Below, piece after piece: positions 22,123 through 34,182 of a DNA stretch of 64,000 bases (its first letter is position 1; every line of letters begins with the position of its first letter). The translations under genes and the position numbers were made by a program. The stretch comes from Gnomoniopsis sp. IMI 355080 (lineage: Eukaryota; Ascomycota; Sordariomycetes; Diaporthales; Gnomoniaceae): positions 1 through 64,000 of the forward strand of contig JAPEVC010000019.1 in NCBI GenBank assembly GCA_027946555.1, written 5' to 3'. The notes under the pieces are model-generated. The model worked only from the letters and a program-made list of their open reading frames with translations. It ran no database searches and was not told where the DNA came from.

Positions 22123-25075
22123 ATGGACCCGCCCTCCAAGAGACGAAAGCTGATGCCGCGCTTAGCCCCCGATTTGGCATCGATGCCGCAAGGACCTCCG
22201 GGCACCGCACCGCCACAACCACCACCACCACCCTCCTCAGCAGCACAAGCTCAACCTCTTGCCCCAGCCCCGGCGCCGGCTGTCCCTCCTCCTGCCAATG
22301 CGCCCAAACAACCACAATATTCCCCAGAGCAGGTTAGTTAGCCCTTTCAAGCTCCAATTCGGACCGCACAGCGGATGATATTGCTGACGCAGCCGCGCGC
22401 TCAGCCGCGTCAACAGCATGGCCAAAGCCCACCCCCACCCCCCGAGCGCCATGAATTTGAGTCCTTTGCCAGACACTTGCAGGATGCTGCCATGTACATC
22501 TACGGCAAAATGCAGAGACGCTCCCGCTACAAGAACGTCTCCGTCCTGCTGCTGCGCTGGGAAGAGGATACCGCCATGGAGCGCGAACTCGTCGAGCTGG
22601 ACAAGATTTTCCGCGAGAGATACAACTACCACACCGAGAAGTGGGCAATTCCCACCGTGCCAAACCCCAGCATCAAATTGAGCGTACAGATGGCGCCCTT
22701 CATCGAGCATGCTCGGGGCGACCACCTCCTAATCATATACTATGCCGGCCACAGCTATCTTGGTCCAGACAAGCAGCTGTACTGGGCAAGGTGCGCGAAA
22801 CCCAGCTTTTCTCCCTTTAGGTTACCTCTGAACTAGACTGACTGCTCATAGCAACCCTCGAGAGGATGCTTGCCGGCTCAAGTGGGGTGGCGTCCGCTAT
22901 CTCTTGGAGGATGCGCAGTGTGATATCCTCCTTCTCCTGGACACCATGGCTGTGCATGATTCCGAAAAGGCTGGCCAGCACGGTACGAAGCAGGCCATTG
23001 CCGCCTACAGCCCCGGGCAGAAGGCCTCTGACTATGCCACGAGGTCCTTCTCCTCGTATCTGTCCGAGTCACTGTACAATTTGAGTACTGGTAGACCCTA
23101 TTCTGTACAGCGACTGCACGAGGAAATAATGCGCTTGAGGCAGGCTGACATCTCCAACTTGCCTGTCAACGGCGGCGGAGCAAGAGCACCTCCTCCCGAG
23201 AGGTCACCCACCTTGTTCACGCTCACCCCTGGCAAGGACCAGCCTTTGACTTTGGCGCCTTTGCAGCACAGAGGCTCCCCCGCGCAGGAACACCCATCGC
23301 TAGCCGACACAAATGGCCAGACACAGGGTGAAGGAATCCCGTTTGTTTCTGCCCCGGTTCCCGATCTCACTTTTGAGGAGGCGAGAGTATTGGTCTGTAC
23401 AACCTTTGTCGGCGACGCCAGTCCCGACATGGCCTTTTACAACCAGTGGCTCCAAAATACACCACCACTGGCATCCAAGATCACCATGGAAGGCATGTTC
23501 CTTGGGCCTCCAACCATGCTCCTCGTATCCATGCCTTTGTCAGTGTGGAATGTCGTTCAGCACGACAAGGTGTGCTGCTTCTTGGGCTATATCAACTCTC
23601 ACAACATGATAGATCTGTATAAGGGGCTCGTCAAGTCGTCGACTATCCCGCGAGGGCTCCCCACTCCGGTGGGGCCTCCCAGTGCCTCTTTCCTCGGCGG
23701 CCCTGTCGGCTCTGCAGCGCCGGTACACCCAAGAGCAGTGGAGGATGGCCGCATGCTCCTCGAGGCTAGCCAGACCGCTACGAACGGCCCCATCATCAAG
23801 AGACGTCATGAGTCTATTGCACAACAAGCGTCTGCATACTCAGAACATGCAAACCGTCATGCAGCACCAGCAAGAAATCCGCTTCCCAACTCGGCTCCTC
23901 TGACAAATCACATGGCCGCGGCTCTGAGGGATAGTGGGGAGGAGTCTGCCGAGATGAAAGAAGCAGCCGAGCAGCTCAAGGCGCTGCGTCACGTCCGCCA
24001 TGTAAGTGACGGTGGGTTGAGTGCTGGTGGCGCCTCAGATCGTCGATACGGCGATTCGCCCTTGTCTATGGATGCCAACGACTCTGCGTTTGATGACAAG
24101 CCCAAACCGACTCCGCCGGCGAGAAAACCCCTTGCGAAGGCCCAGCCAAAGTATGACACCCGCTGCAACATGTGCAGTCACCCGCCTTTTAAAGACTCCT
24201 CGTCGTTGCGGAAACACGTCGCTGCGGCCCACACGCGGCCATTTCCATGTGCCTTCTCCTTTGCAGGTTGTAACAGTACATTCGGCTCCAAGAACGAATG
24301 GAAGCGCCATATCGCATCCCAGCACCTCTGTCTTACCTTTTATCGATGTTCAGCCTGTCCTGCCAGCACTGCTGAGGGCAAGGGCAACGAGTTTAACCGG
24401 AAGGATCTCTTCACACAGCATTTGCGTCGTATGCACGCGCCCTTTGCTATCAAAAAGTCACTACACAAAGCGAACGACAAAATGCAGGCGGACTGGGAAA
24501 ATCATGTTAAGGAGATGCAGATCTCTTGTCTGGTCACTCGAAGAGAGCCCCCCCAGCACGTGGCGTGTCCAAAGCCGGATTGTGGCAAGGAATTTGAGGG
24601 CCATATCGCTTGGGATGAGTGGACTGAGCACGTCGGCCGTCACATGGAGAAGGGAGACGGCCTCAAGATTGGTGTGGACGGACTCTTGGCGAAATGGGCC
24701 CTAGACGAGGGCATCATTGAGCGGACGGAGAATGGCGACTACAAGTTTGCCTCGCAAGACGAGATCAACGGATTCACAGGACGACGCGAGTCAATGGCCA
24801 ACAACTCTTTTGTCTCTGACGGCCCAAGTCCAAAGACGAGCGAGAAAGCTGTGGAGAAAATCGAGGCTGAGGCTGGGGCGGAGGCCGAGGCGGGACCTGA
24901 GCCGGAACCTGAGCCTGAACCCGAACCCAGTTCGGACGACACCAAAAGCGAACGCGAGGAGAGTTTGAGCGCACCGTCGAATCATACCATTCAAGCAGAG
25001 GTTGAACCGGCCGATCCTGACTCTATTGTGGTTGCGACGACGGTTATACAAAGTCGCATGGACACAGACGACTAG
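22123..25075 (+). CDS. Caspase-fold pseudoprotease fused to C2H2 zinc fingers
   Basis: Three exons (22123-22332, 22393-22790, 22852-25075) join to 943 residues. The N-terminus has a basic nuclear-type signal (PPSKRRKLM) and long Pro/Ala runs. Residues about 85-270 have caspase/peptidase C14 features: NVSVLLLRWEEDTAMERELVEL, a VQMAPFIEHARGDHLLIIYYAGHS strand with the usual His at about 190, and a CDILLLLDTMAVHD strand. In active members the latter carries a Cys after the Asp; here it is Thr-Met, so protease activity is unlikely. A long Pro/Ser-rich linker follows. Zinc fingers start at Cys641 (CNMC..LRKHVAAAH, CAFSFAGCNSTF..KRHIASQH, CSAC..QHLRRMH) with another at about 775 (CPKPDCGKEF..HVGRH). 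The tail is acidic with Glu-Pro repeats. It may be a nuclear regulator; the molecular role is not known. Confidence 0.8.
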
Positions 25076-26731
25076 CGCCGTGGACGTGACTAATGATCAA
25101 CTCGAAAACGCGGAACTATTCATATACGGAATCATTCTTATCTGAACGTCGCCATAATGGGGCTCAAGTGGTCAGCGCGCATCTCTGCCATTGACACATC
25201 AGTATCCGGAAAATTGGGCGGCGCTTTAGTAGCTGGGAATAATTTTGTTGATCCTCGGCCATGAAGACATCGCTCAACTGGGCATCAGGGCAGCTCGTGG
25301 CTATATAATAAGGGACAAGTGAGAACATGAATTAGTCTGGCGACGTAGCGAGCGACTTTGAGCTTTTTGTGGGGCGAAATGAAGTAATGAGTACTGTCGA
25401 TACACTCCCAGCTTCTTTTTGTCGCCTGGATTGGAGGGTTGAAGCGGTTCCAGTGGTGACGATAGGTCTCTTGAGGGTGTTGACGATGACCGCCTAGCAA
25501 TGTTTTCTTTTTGACTTTGTATGCAGCCTGCACGAGGAAAAGACAAATGTTGAAGGCGGATTTGGGGATAAAACCAAGTAATCCATGTATCCAAACCTTG
25601 GGCGTTCATTAGGTTCTCACGAGTCGGCATAGCGAAGGTTTCCATAGCAATAGGGTTCAAAAGTTCGACCGAATCAAAAGCCTACATAAAGAGCTTGATC
25701 TCTTGATGATGTCTAATAATAGAATATGCTTTGAGTTCTATGACAGTCGGCTGGATGTACCGTCTGGTCATATTCGTGATAATGGCAACTAATCATCGAG
25801 GTTCTCACGGGTCGGCATAGCGAAAGTTTCTTATAGCAATAGGGTCTAAAAGCCATTGACCGAATTCAAAGCTTGCATAAACAGCTCGATCTCCTGACAA
25901 TCTCTAATAATAGGATATACTTTGAATTCTACGACAGTCGGCTGGATGTGCCGTGCCCTATAGTCATATTCGTGGTAATAGCAATTGATCATCGAGGTGG
26001 TCTGTGATCGGTGTCAAGGGTGCAAAATAGCACGTTTGCCGCAAATAGTTCTCAATAAACCCATAGTCCATCTTTGCTGGGTCGCGGGAAGCATACCTAA
26101 ACAGACCCCAAATGTCAGTCATTTGACGTCTCCAGCGTTGCAACCACGGTTCCAGCCATGTCACGATTGGCGGGATCTACACAATTTCAATGCACCATGC
26201 TGCTCTGCTGGTGGTCCATCTCCACACCTCACGGTCCCTTTTACCCCGGATTCTGTGTTTCTGTGATTCTACTTGGGGCTCTCTTCATTTCTATGGAGAA
26301 AGAAATGGGACCTGCCTCACTCGTCGATAAGAGGGTGCCGTCCATTACTCGTGCGTCACGAGAACCGAACTTTTGGGAAATTCGTACCGTACATGGTAAC
26401 GCTTGACGTGGCTCGTATTTTGGCGAGGGCGGTAAGTTTTTTCTGAACAGACCAGCATTTTACTTCGGTACCTTGGCCTCCGCTTCGGGGGCCTCGGGAA
26501 GCCTGCTAAGGTCGTAGTGGACCGCAACGGTGAGCTTGGTCGGTTATGTCTGCTTGGTTGCGTATATTACAAAAAGGAGATAACAAGTTCGCAATGCTCT
26601 AAAGAAGGGATTTCGAGGACGTTCGAAATTGGTTCGTCTGAACTTTCGATTTCCTTGCCTCTACATCTCGTCTCGACTTCCTTCCGGCTCGTGTGTAATC
26701 CCAGCCCCGAGGTCGTGCTCCAGCCCTCAAG
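25076..26731. other. Intergenic region with a diverged tandem duplication
   Basis: About 1.65 kb without a supported gene. It contains the two-copy ~190-base duplication listed separately (25611-25994) and the promoter/leader of the GH43 gene. Confidence 0.5.
25611..25994. repeat. Two-copy imperfect tandem repeat (~188 and ~196 bases)
   Basis: Copy 1 (25611-25798) and copy 2 (25799-25994) both begin aggttctcac-gtcggcatagcgaa. Both continue through aatagggt-aaaag, ctaataatag-atat, gacagtcggctggatgt and tcatattcgtg-taat, and end with atcatcg. Most differences are C/T or G/A transitions, with a few small insertions. A third start (aggtgg) follows at 25995 but soon diverges. The origin is unclear. 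Confidence 0.85.
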
Positions 26732-28346
26732 ATGGTGAACTTTTTACGCTCAGCCTCGCTGCTGCTGTCAGCGCTCTCAACGTTGGCCTACGCATCACTT
26801 CAAATTGTCCCAGGGGCGACATGGACCGCGGTAAATATGGCCCTGCCCCCTCACCTCTCCGCCTGTCCTATTGTCTCTCTCTCTCTTTCTCTCCCTCTGG
26901 GGGCCGGGCTTTTCGCTGCATAGCATGACTAACCCATTGTGGGGATCGTACCCAAAATCCAGCCAAACACTGGTGAACACATCCAAGCGCACGGCGCGGG
27001 CGTCATTGAGGTCGATGGAGTGTACTACCTCATCGGCGAGGACCACACGGACGGCAGCGCGTTCCTGAACGTCAACTGCTACAGCTCGACGGACCTCGTT
27101 CAGTGGACGTATGTGGGCGCGCTGCTGTCGCGCACCTCGTCGGGTGACCTGGGGCCGAACCGTGTCGTGGAGAGGCCCAAGGTAATTTATAACAGCTCGA
27201 CAAAGAAGTATGTGCTGTATATGCACATTGACGACAGCTCGTATGCCGAGGCCAAGGTCGGCGTGGCCACGGGTGATTCGGTCTGTGGATCGTATACGTA
27301 CCTGGGCAGTTGGCAGCCGCTTGGCTTCCAGAGTCGGGATATTGGATTGTTCCAGGATGATGATGGAAGTGCCTATCTGCTGACAGAGGATGTGAGTTTT
27401 TTGTGGCTTTTTTTTAACGTACTTCCTCTGCTCCTCCCTTCACCCCTTCGAAGACGCCAAGACCCAGCCTAGGCGTATAGAATTTTGCTCACCACCCTGG
27501 TGGTAATCGCAGCGTGCCAATGGCTTGCGGATCGATGCCCTGACCTCTGATTACCTCAACGTCTCGTCCAACGTCTATCTCTTTGCCGACTACGAGGCGC
27601 CCGCCATGGTGAAGAAGAACGGCTATTACTTCCTCTTTGCATCGCACCTGTCCGGCTGGTCGCCCAACGACAACGAGTACGTCTATGCCACGTCCCTCGC
27701 CGGCCCGTGGTCTTCCTGGACGACCTTTGCCACCGTCGGCAGCGACACCTATACCTCCCAGACAAACTTCATCCTGCCCGTGTCGGACAGTCTCACCATG
27801 TACCTGGGCGACCGCTGGGTCTCGACGGATCTGCTGGCCTCGACCTATGTCTGGCTGCCACTCACCTTCTCCGGCACGACCGTCACCATGGCCGACTACG
27901 TCAACTGGATTCCCAACGTCGCCGGCGGCGGCGCCTGGACCGTGGGCCCCACCGAGAACGACCCGGAGGGCGAGTCCGCCACGCTCGCCAACGGTGCCAC
28001 GGTCGTCACGTGCAGCGGGTGTAGTGGTGGTGAGTCGGCGGGCTACATTGGCGGCAGCTCCGGGGGCACCGTGACATTCTCCAACGTGGTGAGCAATGCG
28101 GCCACCACAACGACGATTCGCGTCAAGTACGAGAATGGGGACAGCACGCCGCGGTACGCAAACGTGACGTGCGGCGGGCAGGAGCACAACTTGGCATTTC
28201 TGCCGACGGCGAGCGGCAATGGGGCGCCGGGGAGTAGTGTGGTGCAGTGTGCGATGGCGAGTGGGAGTGCGAATACGGTGGTGATTGGGCAGAGTGATGG
28301 AAGTTATGGCCCCGATGTGGACCGAATTATGGTGCCGGTTAGCTGA
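26732..28346 (+). CDS. Secreted GH43 exo-beta-1,3-galactanase-like enzyme with C-terminal CBM35-like module
   Basis: Three exons (26732-26830, 26963-27391, 27513-28346), 453 residues, all introns phase 0. Signal peptide: MVNFLRSASLLLSALSTLAYA. The catalytic part resembles GH43 subfamily 24: IQAHGAGVIEVDGVYYLIGED, SSTDLVQWTYVG, ERPKVIYNSSTKKYVLYMHID, RDIGLFQDDDGSAYLLTED, LFADYEAPAMVKKNGYYFLF (Glu about 204 is the likely general acid), TSQTNFILPV and MYLGDRW. The last ~125 residues (from about GESATLANGATV) form a beta-sandwich like CBM35, ending GPDVDRIMV. The combination is typical of galactan 1,3-beta-galactosidases acting on arabinogalactan side-chain backbones. The substrate is inferred from family. 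A 334-codon frame on the opposite strand (27489-28493) is a codon-bias shadow. Confidence 0.85.
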
Positions 28347-30982
28347 TGGAGCATAAGAAAAGTGAGCCGGAGGCAAGAGGCGAAGGCAAACAAACAAACA
28401 ATCATCTCTAGTAACCAGAACCAGCGCTTTTGTTGCGTCGAGCTTATTTTGGAGTGTATCTTTTCTTTTACCCTCTAGCGTCGAGAGCTTCATTAGCTTC
28501 GAGAAGCATACATCGATCTAGATCGGATCAAGCCTCATCACGTCCGAAAGCCGAGCGTGATAACATGGGACAAGTTCCCAGCGAACATGGTGATTTTGAT
28601 CAACCTCGATCACGAAGCTTGGCTCATCTACTCCAAAAGATACTAGCAAGGAGCAGGTAAGAAGGCGCAAAGTCGATGGCAGCTTGTGATAGGGTCGCGG
28701 GATATTTCCATTCTGGAGCTTGCCTTTGTCTGTGTCTGTTACCCACAAGACGTAATTTACTCCTTCAGCCTCCGACCGAGTGGGCGGGGGCGCAATCTGG
28801 GAACAACCTCGACGCCGAGAATGGGTGACGCATCTCCGTACTCCTTTACCATGGCCGCCATGGCGGTAAGGAAAATATGGGGGTCTATTTACATCGACGG
28901 AGACGAAGGAAGTAGTGCGCGCTACTTTGTTCTAGACCACAAAAAGCTTGGTGCTCCCGGGTCAAGCTCGGCACGATTTACATAATCTAGGAGACTTTTC
29001 TTTTAATTCTTCGAACCCCAATTTAATGTTCTAATGTTGACATTCTTGCGAAGGAGAAGCAAAGTAAGGTTACGTCATCCCTATTCTGCATGTTGGGGCT
29101 CAGGGCGTGTCCAGATGCCAGAAGATTCGTCTAATATACTGTGTAATAATGGTGCTTGACTAAGGTCGTGCCTCTCTGTTCGACCAAGAATCTCGAACTT
29201 CTGGTAGACTTCGGGACGACCCTTGGGTTCCTTATTTTTTGGATATTCCGGCTGGGCTAATAATCACTGCTCTGTAGGGTTTTCCGGCCGGGACAATCCG
29301 GCCGCGGTGCTCATCTCACTCAGTATTCACATCGCGAATCTGATCACCAGCATCAGGCCAGTCGGAACCGAGTTATGCGACGTTGCAGCGAGATCTGTGG
29401 AACTTGCCCTGGTCTTTTGTACGATCTCCATAAGACCCGAGGACCCGACCGACTGGCCAGCGGGGCGCAGTGCCGACTTTTCAGATCCACTGGACCTGCC
29501 TTAGGGGGCGATTTCATCCCTGCGCCGCGCGATGAACCACCATGATCGTGGGTTTATATATTAACAGATCTGCTTAATTCAGAGCACAGCTCGACCTTGT
29601 GAACAAGCACTTGAATATGCTTCTTATGAAGTGTATCAGTCGGAGGCCCTTGTAGCGCGTGCGAGTGACATATTCTTGGAACCTTTGTCCTGATCGTCGG
29701 ATATGTCCCTAGCAGATCTCTCAGAAAGATAACCTTTTACGGATCTATATGAGCGCAACAATCATACTCTGACGCAAGATGTAATATTATCCCGTCAAGA
29801 ACTCAGAAAGGAACTCGAGGGCACCCAGTCTAGAGACGACGCGTCCTCGTCATGAACTTTCAACACGGCCTTGGTCAAGGTGATATATAATCAAGAAAGC
29901 TACCCGATCGATGCTCTGTGGTAGGCTGAGGAAGCGCGCAGACTCTCCTGGGCTATTAAACCGGAACACTAGTGCAAAGAATGGTTGGACCAAGCCTGGA
30001 AGGTCGGACAGCACGCGAAAGCATGAGTCGGTCAGGGTGAACTAAAACTGCACTATAGGGAAACAAAGTCCGAACACCGCACTGGTAATAGCTCTTAGCG
30101 CAAAAGTATGGTGATAGCGCTAGCCGGGCCTTGTGTCATGCCCGGGCATGCCTTCACTTGGGGTTTTCCCTGCCGGGCTCCAGTCGATCCACCGCGGCTG
30201 AACCTGTGAAATTGAGGCAATTCACGGTCTGGTTGGTTCTTCCACGAAGAACCTGCCTTGCATGTCTTGCAGAAGGCCTCTAGATCTTGGCCAGCAGATA
30301 ATGAAGGGGTTACAGTGGCTCAACAAGCATACCCGTTTGCATAGCATTTGAGTGGCACCATTCTAAAAGCAAAAGTACCTGTTTCCAGTTTGAATCTATT
30401 CAACCTGTGACCCTGCCTCGGCATTCGACCTCTACCAAGGTACGCAAGCCACGAAATGCTACCTTGGAGGCCCGGGGGGGTTGCAATACGGGCTAGCTTG
30501 TTCACGATTCACCTCATATCGAAATCTTTCCAACTTTGCCAACACAGATATGCCATGGCGCTTTCCTTGCCCGCCGGAGTCATTTTACCTGGGCAAGCGA
30601 GGAGCTGAATGGTGGAGCGTCGCCTCTCCAAGAAAGCCAAGTGATGACAAGCAATTGCCTCTCGGTCCTCTCCTTAGGCCATCTGCAACAGCCCCTCCCC
30701 TTGCATAGAAATTACCACCTCATCGTGTCACCCCAGACGGGGAACTAGGGGGGCAACCATGCTGCTATTGTATTAAAGGCATTCTTAACATATTCTCACA
30801 CATATATCCCTGAAGAAGCCCTTGTCCCACAGTCACAGTCCCACCTTTGCTCAGGACTCAGGCTCTTTATCAAAAGAGAGCACATGTCTCCAACGTAGGA
30901 ATTGTGTGTTTTCCTCCGCTTCCAAGCCCTACATGCTCGACTCAACTGGCTTTGGAAGGGCCAAAGTCGAAACGCTGTCATA
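28347..30982. other. Gene-free region of about 2.6 kb
   Basis: Short frames only, none with a domain or a splice-consistent extension. It probably holds the 3' UTR of the GH43 gene and the promoter of the RGS receptor gene. No repeats of note were seen. Confidence 0.45.
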
Positions 30983-32956
30983 ATGGATCAGTCAACGTCT
31001 AGGGTCAACTTGGATGCCGCGGGAATATTCTATGTGGTGTTTTGCAGTGTGTGGACGCTGCTCCTGGCAGTGGGCATGGGCTATCTATGGCGTCGTCGCA
31101 ACTTACCACTCATAAAGGTCCGCGGCATTCGTCTGTCATTTACTGCCATTGCCTTTCTTCACATCTACTGGATGGCCGTTCAACTTGCCTACATCGCAAA
31201 TCCATTCCCCGCTCAAGCACAGTTCTGGATTATGGGCCTCTATCTCCCAATAGGCATTTCTCTATTCCACGCCTCCAACAGCCGCTTCCTCTATGTGGCC
31301 AAACAGCAGAGACGATTTGCGCAGGGGGGCTCGGGGAATGTAACGGACAACTGCAAGAAGCTGCTGGGTAGGTGGAAAGTAGGAGGCCATACTAAGAGGA
31401 TGATGCCACTCATTGGTGTGGGATTGGTACTCCAGGTAAATACATAGTACCTAGCAACCGTCGTGTCCAGCAGACTAATTGTTAGCAGATCCTCCTCACT
31501 ATTGTTATGTATCTTCTCTCCAGAAAATTCCATCCGTCTTTCGGCATCGCGGGCACTGAGGTCGAGGGAAACCCGTGGGAGGTCAATACACGGCAAACAA
31601 CGGGCTGGGAATGGTAAGGCACCAATCTACAAAGGCTATGATTGTTCACCAAGCTAAGTAGACGGAATGTTTAGGTGGCCATCACTCGTATGGCAGTTTT
31701 TCTGGTCATGGATTGTAGCGCCTGTGGTGTTGTGGCGTGCACGACGAATCCATGATACCCTTGGGTGGAGGACGCAGACCATGCTTTGTTGTTTCGCAAG
31801 GTGAGACACTTCAATACTATCAAAGCGGACCGTTAGAAATAGGGGAGCTAACACGGCTGTATCATTAGTCTTCCAGCCACACCAATGTGGCTCATCGCCC
31901 TCTACGTTCCTGCCATGAGCACAGTCGACAAATACTGGATAGCTCCGCAATGGTCAGTTAACCATGACAACTTCCTGTCCATTCCTGAGTTGCGAGCCTG
32001 ATGTTGCACGGAAATCGACGTTTCGCTAACTCAGATGCTACAGGATCGCCATATCAATCATGTGCATCGAAATATTGTCCGTATTCTTGCCGTGCTGGCA
32101 AGCAATGAGGCACCAGGCCTTGCAGCAAGAGACATTGGACATCATAGCTGCTTGGGAGTCAAGACACACTACTCGTGAAACGAATTCACTGGGAGCAGAC
32201 ACACTGATACAAAAAACACGACATCAATCAATTTACGTCGAGAAGACCCAAAAGGGGTCGGCCAGCACAAGCAGCACAGCATGGTCCGATAATAGTAGCA
32301 TGCTCAACATGAGTGCGTTGGAACGAGCACTCGAAAGCAATTCAGGTCCGCTTCGAGACTTTTCAGCATTGAACGACTTCTCAGGAGAAAACATAGCCTT
32401 CCTTGTGGCAGTGGCTGAGTGGAAAAGCACGTTCTCGACCCAGAACATCCGAAATGAGTTCATCAGAGCACTCGCCATCTACCACGAATTCGTCAGTCCA
32501 CACGACGCAGAATTCCCAATCAATATTTCATTCCAAGAAATGGCTCAACTCGAGCCCATATTTGAAAAGGCCGCCAGGATCATCTACGGCGACTCACGAC
32601 AACTCAACAGCCCTGCGACACCGTTCACGCCCGGATCTGATTGGCCAATGGAAGCGGTCGCACCAAAAAGGTCATACGGGTCTGACAATTTGGACTCGCC
32701 AGGCAGCACGAGTACTCACGAGCTGCGGTCTTCACTGAAGCATGTCTCGTATTGGGGTGAGATCCCCGTGGGCTTTAGTGCTGAAGTCTTTGACCAGGCC
32801 GAACACTCGATCAAGTACCTAGTTCTCACAAACACGTGGCCCAAATATCTTTCCTGGAAGAGAGGCAGCGAGATGTCTCGGTCCGACTTCAACTTGACCA
32901 ATTACGACAGCTCTGTTATGGGACGCATCTCCAGATTCTTGTCATGCGACGTCTGA
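30983..32956 (+). CDS. Seven-transmembrane protein with C-terminal RGS domain (GprK-like)
   Basis: Five exons (30983-31435, 31489-31613, 31675-31800, 31869-31952, 32044-32956) join to 566 residues. The first ~285 residues hold seven hydrophobic helices: YVVFCSVWTLLLAVGMGYLW, FTAIAFLHIYWMAVQLAYIA, FWIMGLYLPIGISLF, MPLIGVGLVLQILLTIVMYLL, LVWQFFWSWIVAPVVLW, TPMWLIALYVPAM and IAISIMCIEILSVFLPCW. A Ser/Thr-rich linker leads to an RGS domain from about residue 355 (LERALESNSGPLRDFSALND, FSGENIAFLVAVAEWK, EFIRALAIYHEFV), closing with SAEVFDQAEHSIKYLVLTNTWPKYL at about 505-530. RGS domains speed GTP hydrolysis on G-alpha. The fusion to a 7TM receptor is the fungal GprK class, which links G-protein and stress signalling. 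The ligand is unknown. The ATG at 30983 begins just before TM1. Confidence 0.87.
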
Positions 32957-34182
32957 GGAAAAGGAGATGCGTCGGCCTGCCAGCCTTGTGAGACGGATTT
33001 GTTCTTCCAATGATGCAGCCAGGGTCAATGCGTCCGGATGCTTTCGCTCTTAGCCCCCTCACATTGGGCAACTGGTTTGGAACTCGCCTTTTCAAGGCCA
33101 GCCACCTTCACTTTTTTTATGTTGGATATATGTCAGACTTGACAGTCAAAAGCCAATCCTTTCATTCTACATACCGTGGTACTGGAAATTGTTGTGCCTT
33201 ATTTATTTGGCTGCAGCTGGTCTTTGACAGGAATCTGGATGGCGTTGGGGTTGGGGCGTCTGGGGAATGGGCTCTTACAACATTTTAGCAGAGCATGATA
33301 CTTTCGTGTCGAACGTGTCTTTAGGGAGAGGAATTGGGAGTCCTCCCACCGTTCATTTGCTCTACCCGAGACAGTGTGGAATAAGGATTACATAGTTGGA
33401 ACTGGGAAGTCAGCATTCTTTAATGAGGAAGTGGTCTGGCTGTATCTGTATCTGTATGTGTATTTCCTTTCAGTTCATGTAATTATTGTATCTAGACAAG
33501 GACTGTATAATACTTGATCTGAATGATATTTTCAAGATACCCCATCCTAACTATCTAATGTGCTTCAGTATGATCAATGTTCTTTCTCCCAAAATTGTGA
33601 CTTTTTATTGCCTCAAACACTACACTAGTGAGTGCCCAGGTGGTATGTAACACATGGATTGGTGCTCCATTTTGTTCCTATAGTCTTTTTCTACTACTAA
33701 CTAGTGTGCTCTCGATCTGGTATCTTGAGTCAAGATTGTGCAAGTGACAAATCACCACTGTAAATAGGTAGTTCAAGTGCACAAAACGCCATTGGAAAAT
33801 AATTACGGTCTTAATCACAGGTGGGTTGTCTAATTTTGGACTAGAAATCCTTCTTCAGAGCATTGAAAGTTGGTACATGTAGGTGCTTAGAGTAGCTTTG
33901 ATTGCCAACCTATAAACACTCTGGAGAATACTCGACCTGGATAGAAGCTTAGTCTTTATCTTGGGTATGACTGGAATTCCTCTCAACTACATATGTAGAG
34001 TAAACTTACCTACGCTGATCAAAAGACTGCATTTCATTTGGTATAAGTGCGCCCCCGCCCCCTGGCTGAGTATCCATAAGCAACAATAAGAGGAATGCAA
34101 TGGTCGTCATTCTCAAACATGATACCAATTCGACGTCACAGTCTTTTATCTTCACAATATGATTGGCTTCCGACTTTACGTG
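32957..34182. other. Intergenic region, AT-rich
   Basis: 3' UTR of the receptor gene, then AT-rich sequence with no supported gene. The expected signal-peptide exon of the SH3b remnant downstream could not be found here. Confidence 0.45.

Noticed and set aside
27489..28493. 334-codon open frame on the minus strand
   Set aside because: Lies opposite the GC-rich third exon of the GH43 gene, Arg/Gly/His-rich without a domain; a codon-bias shadow.
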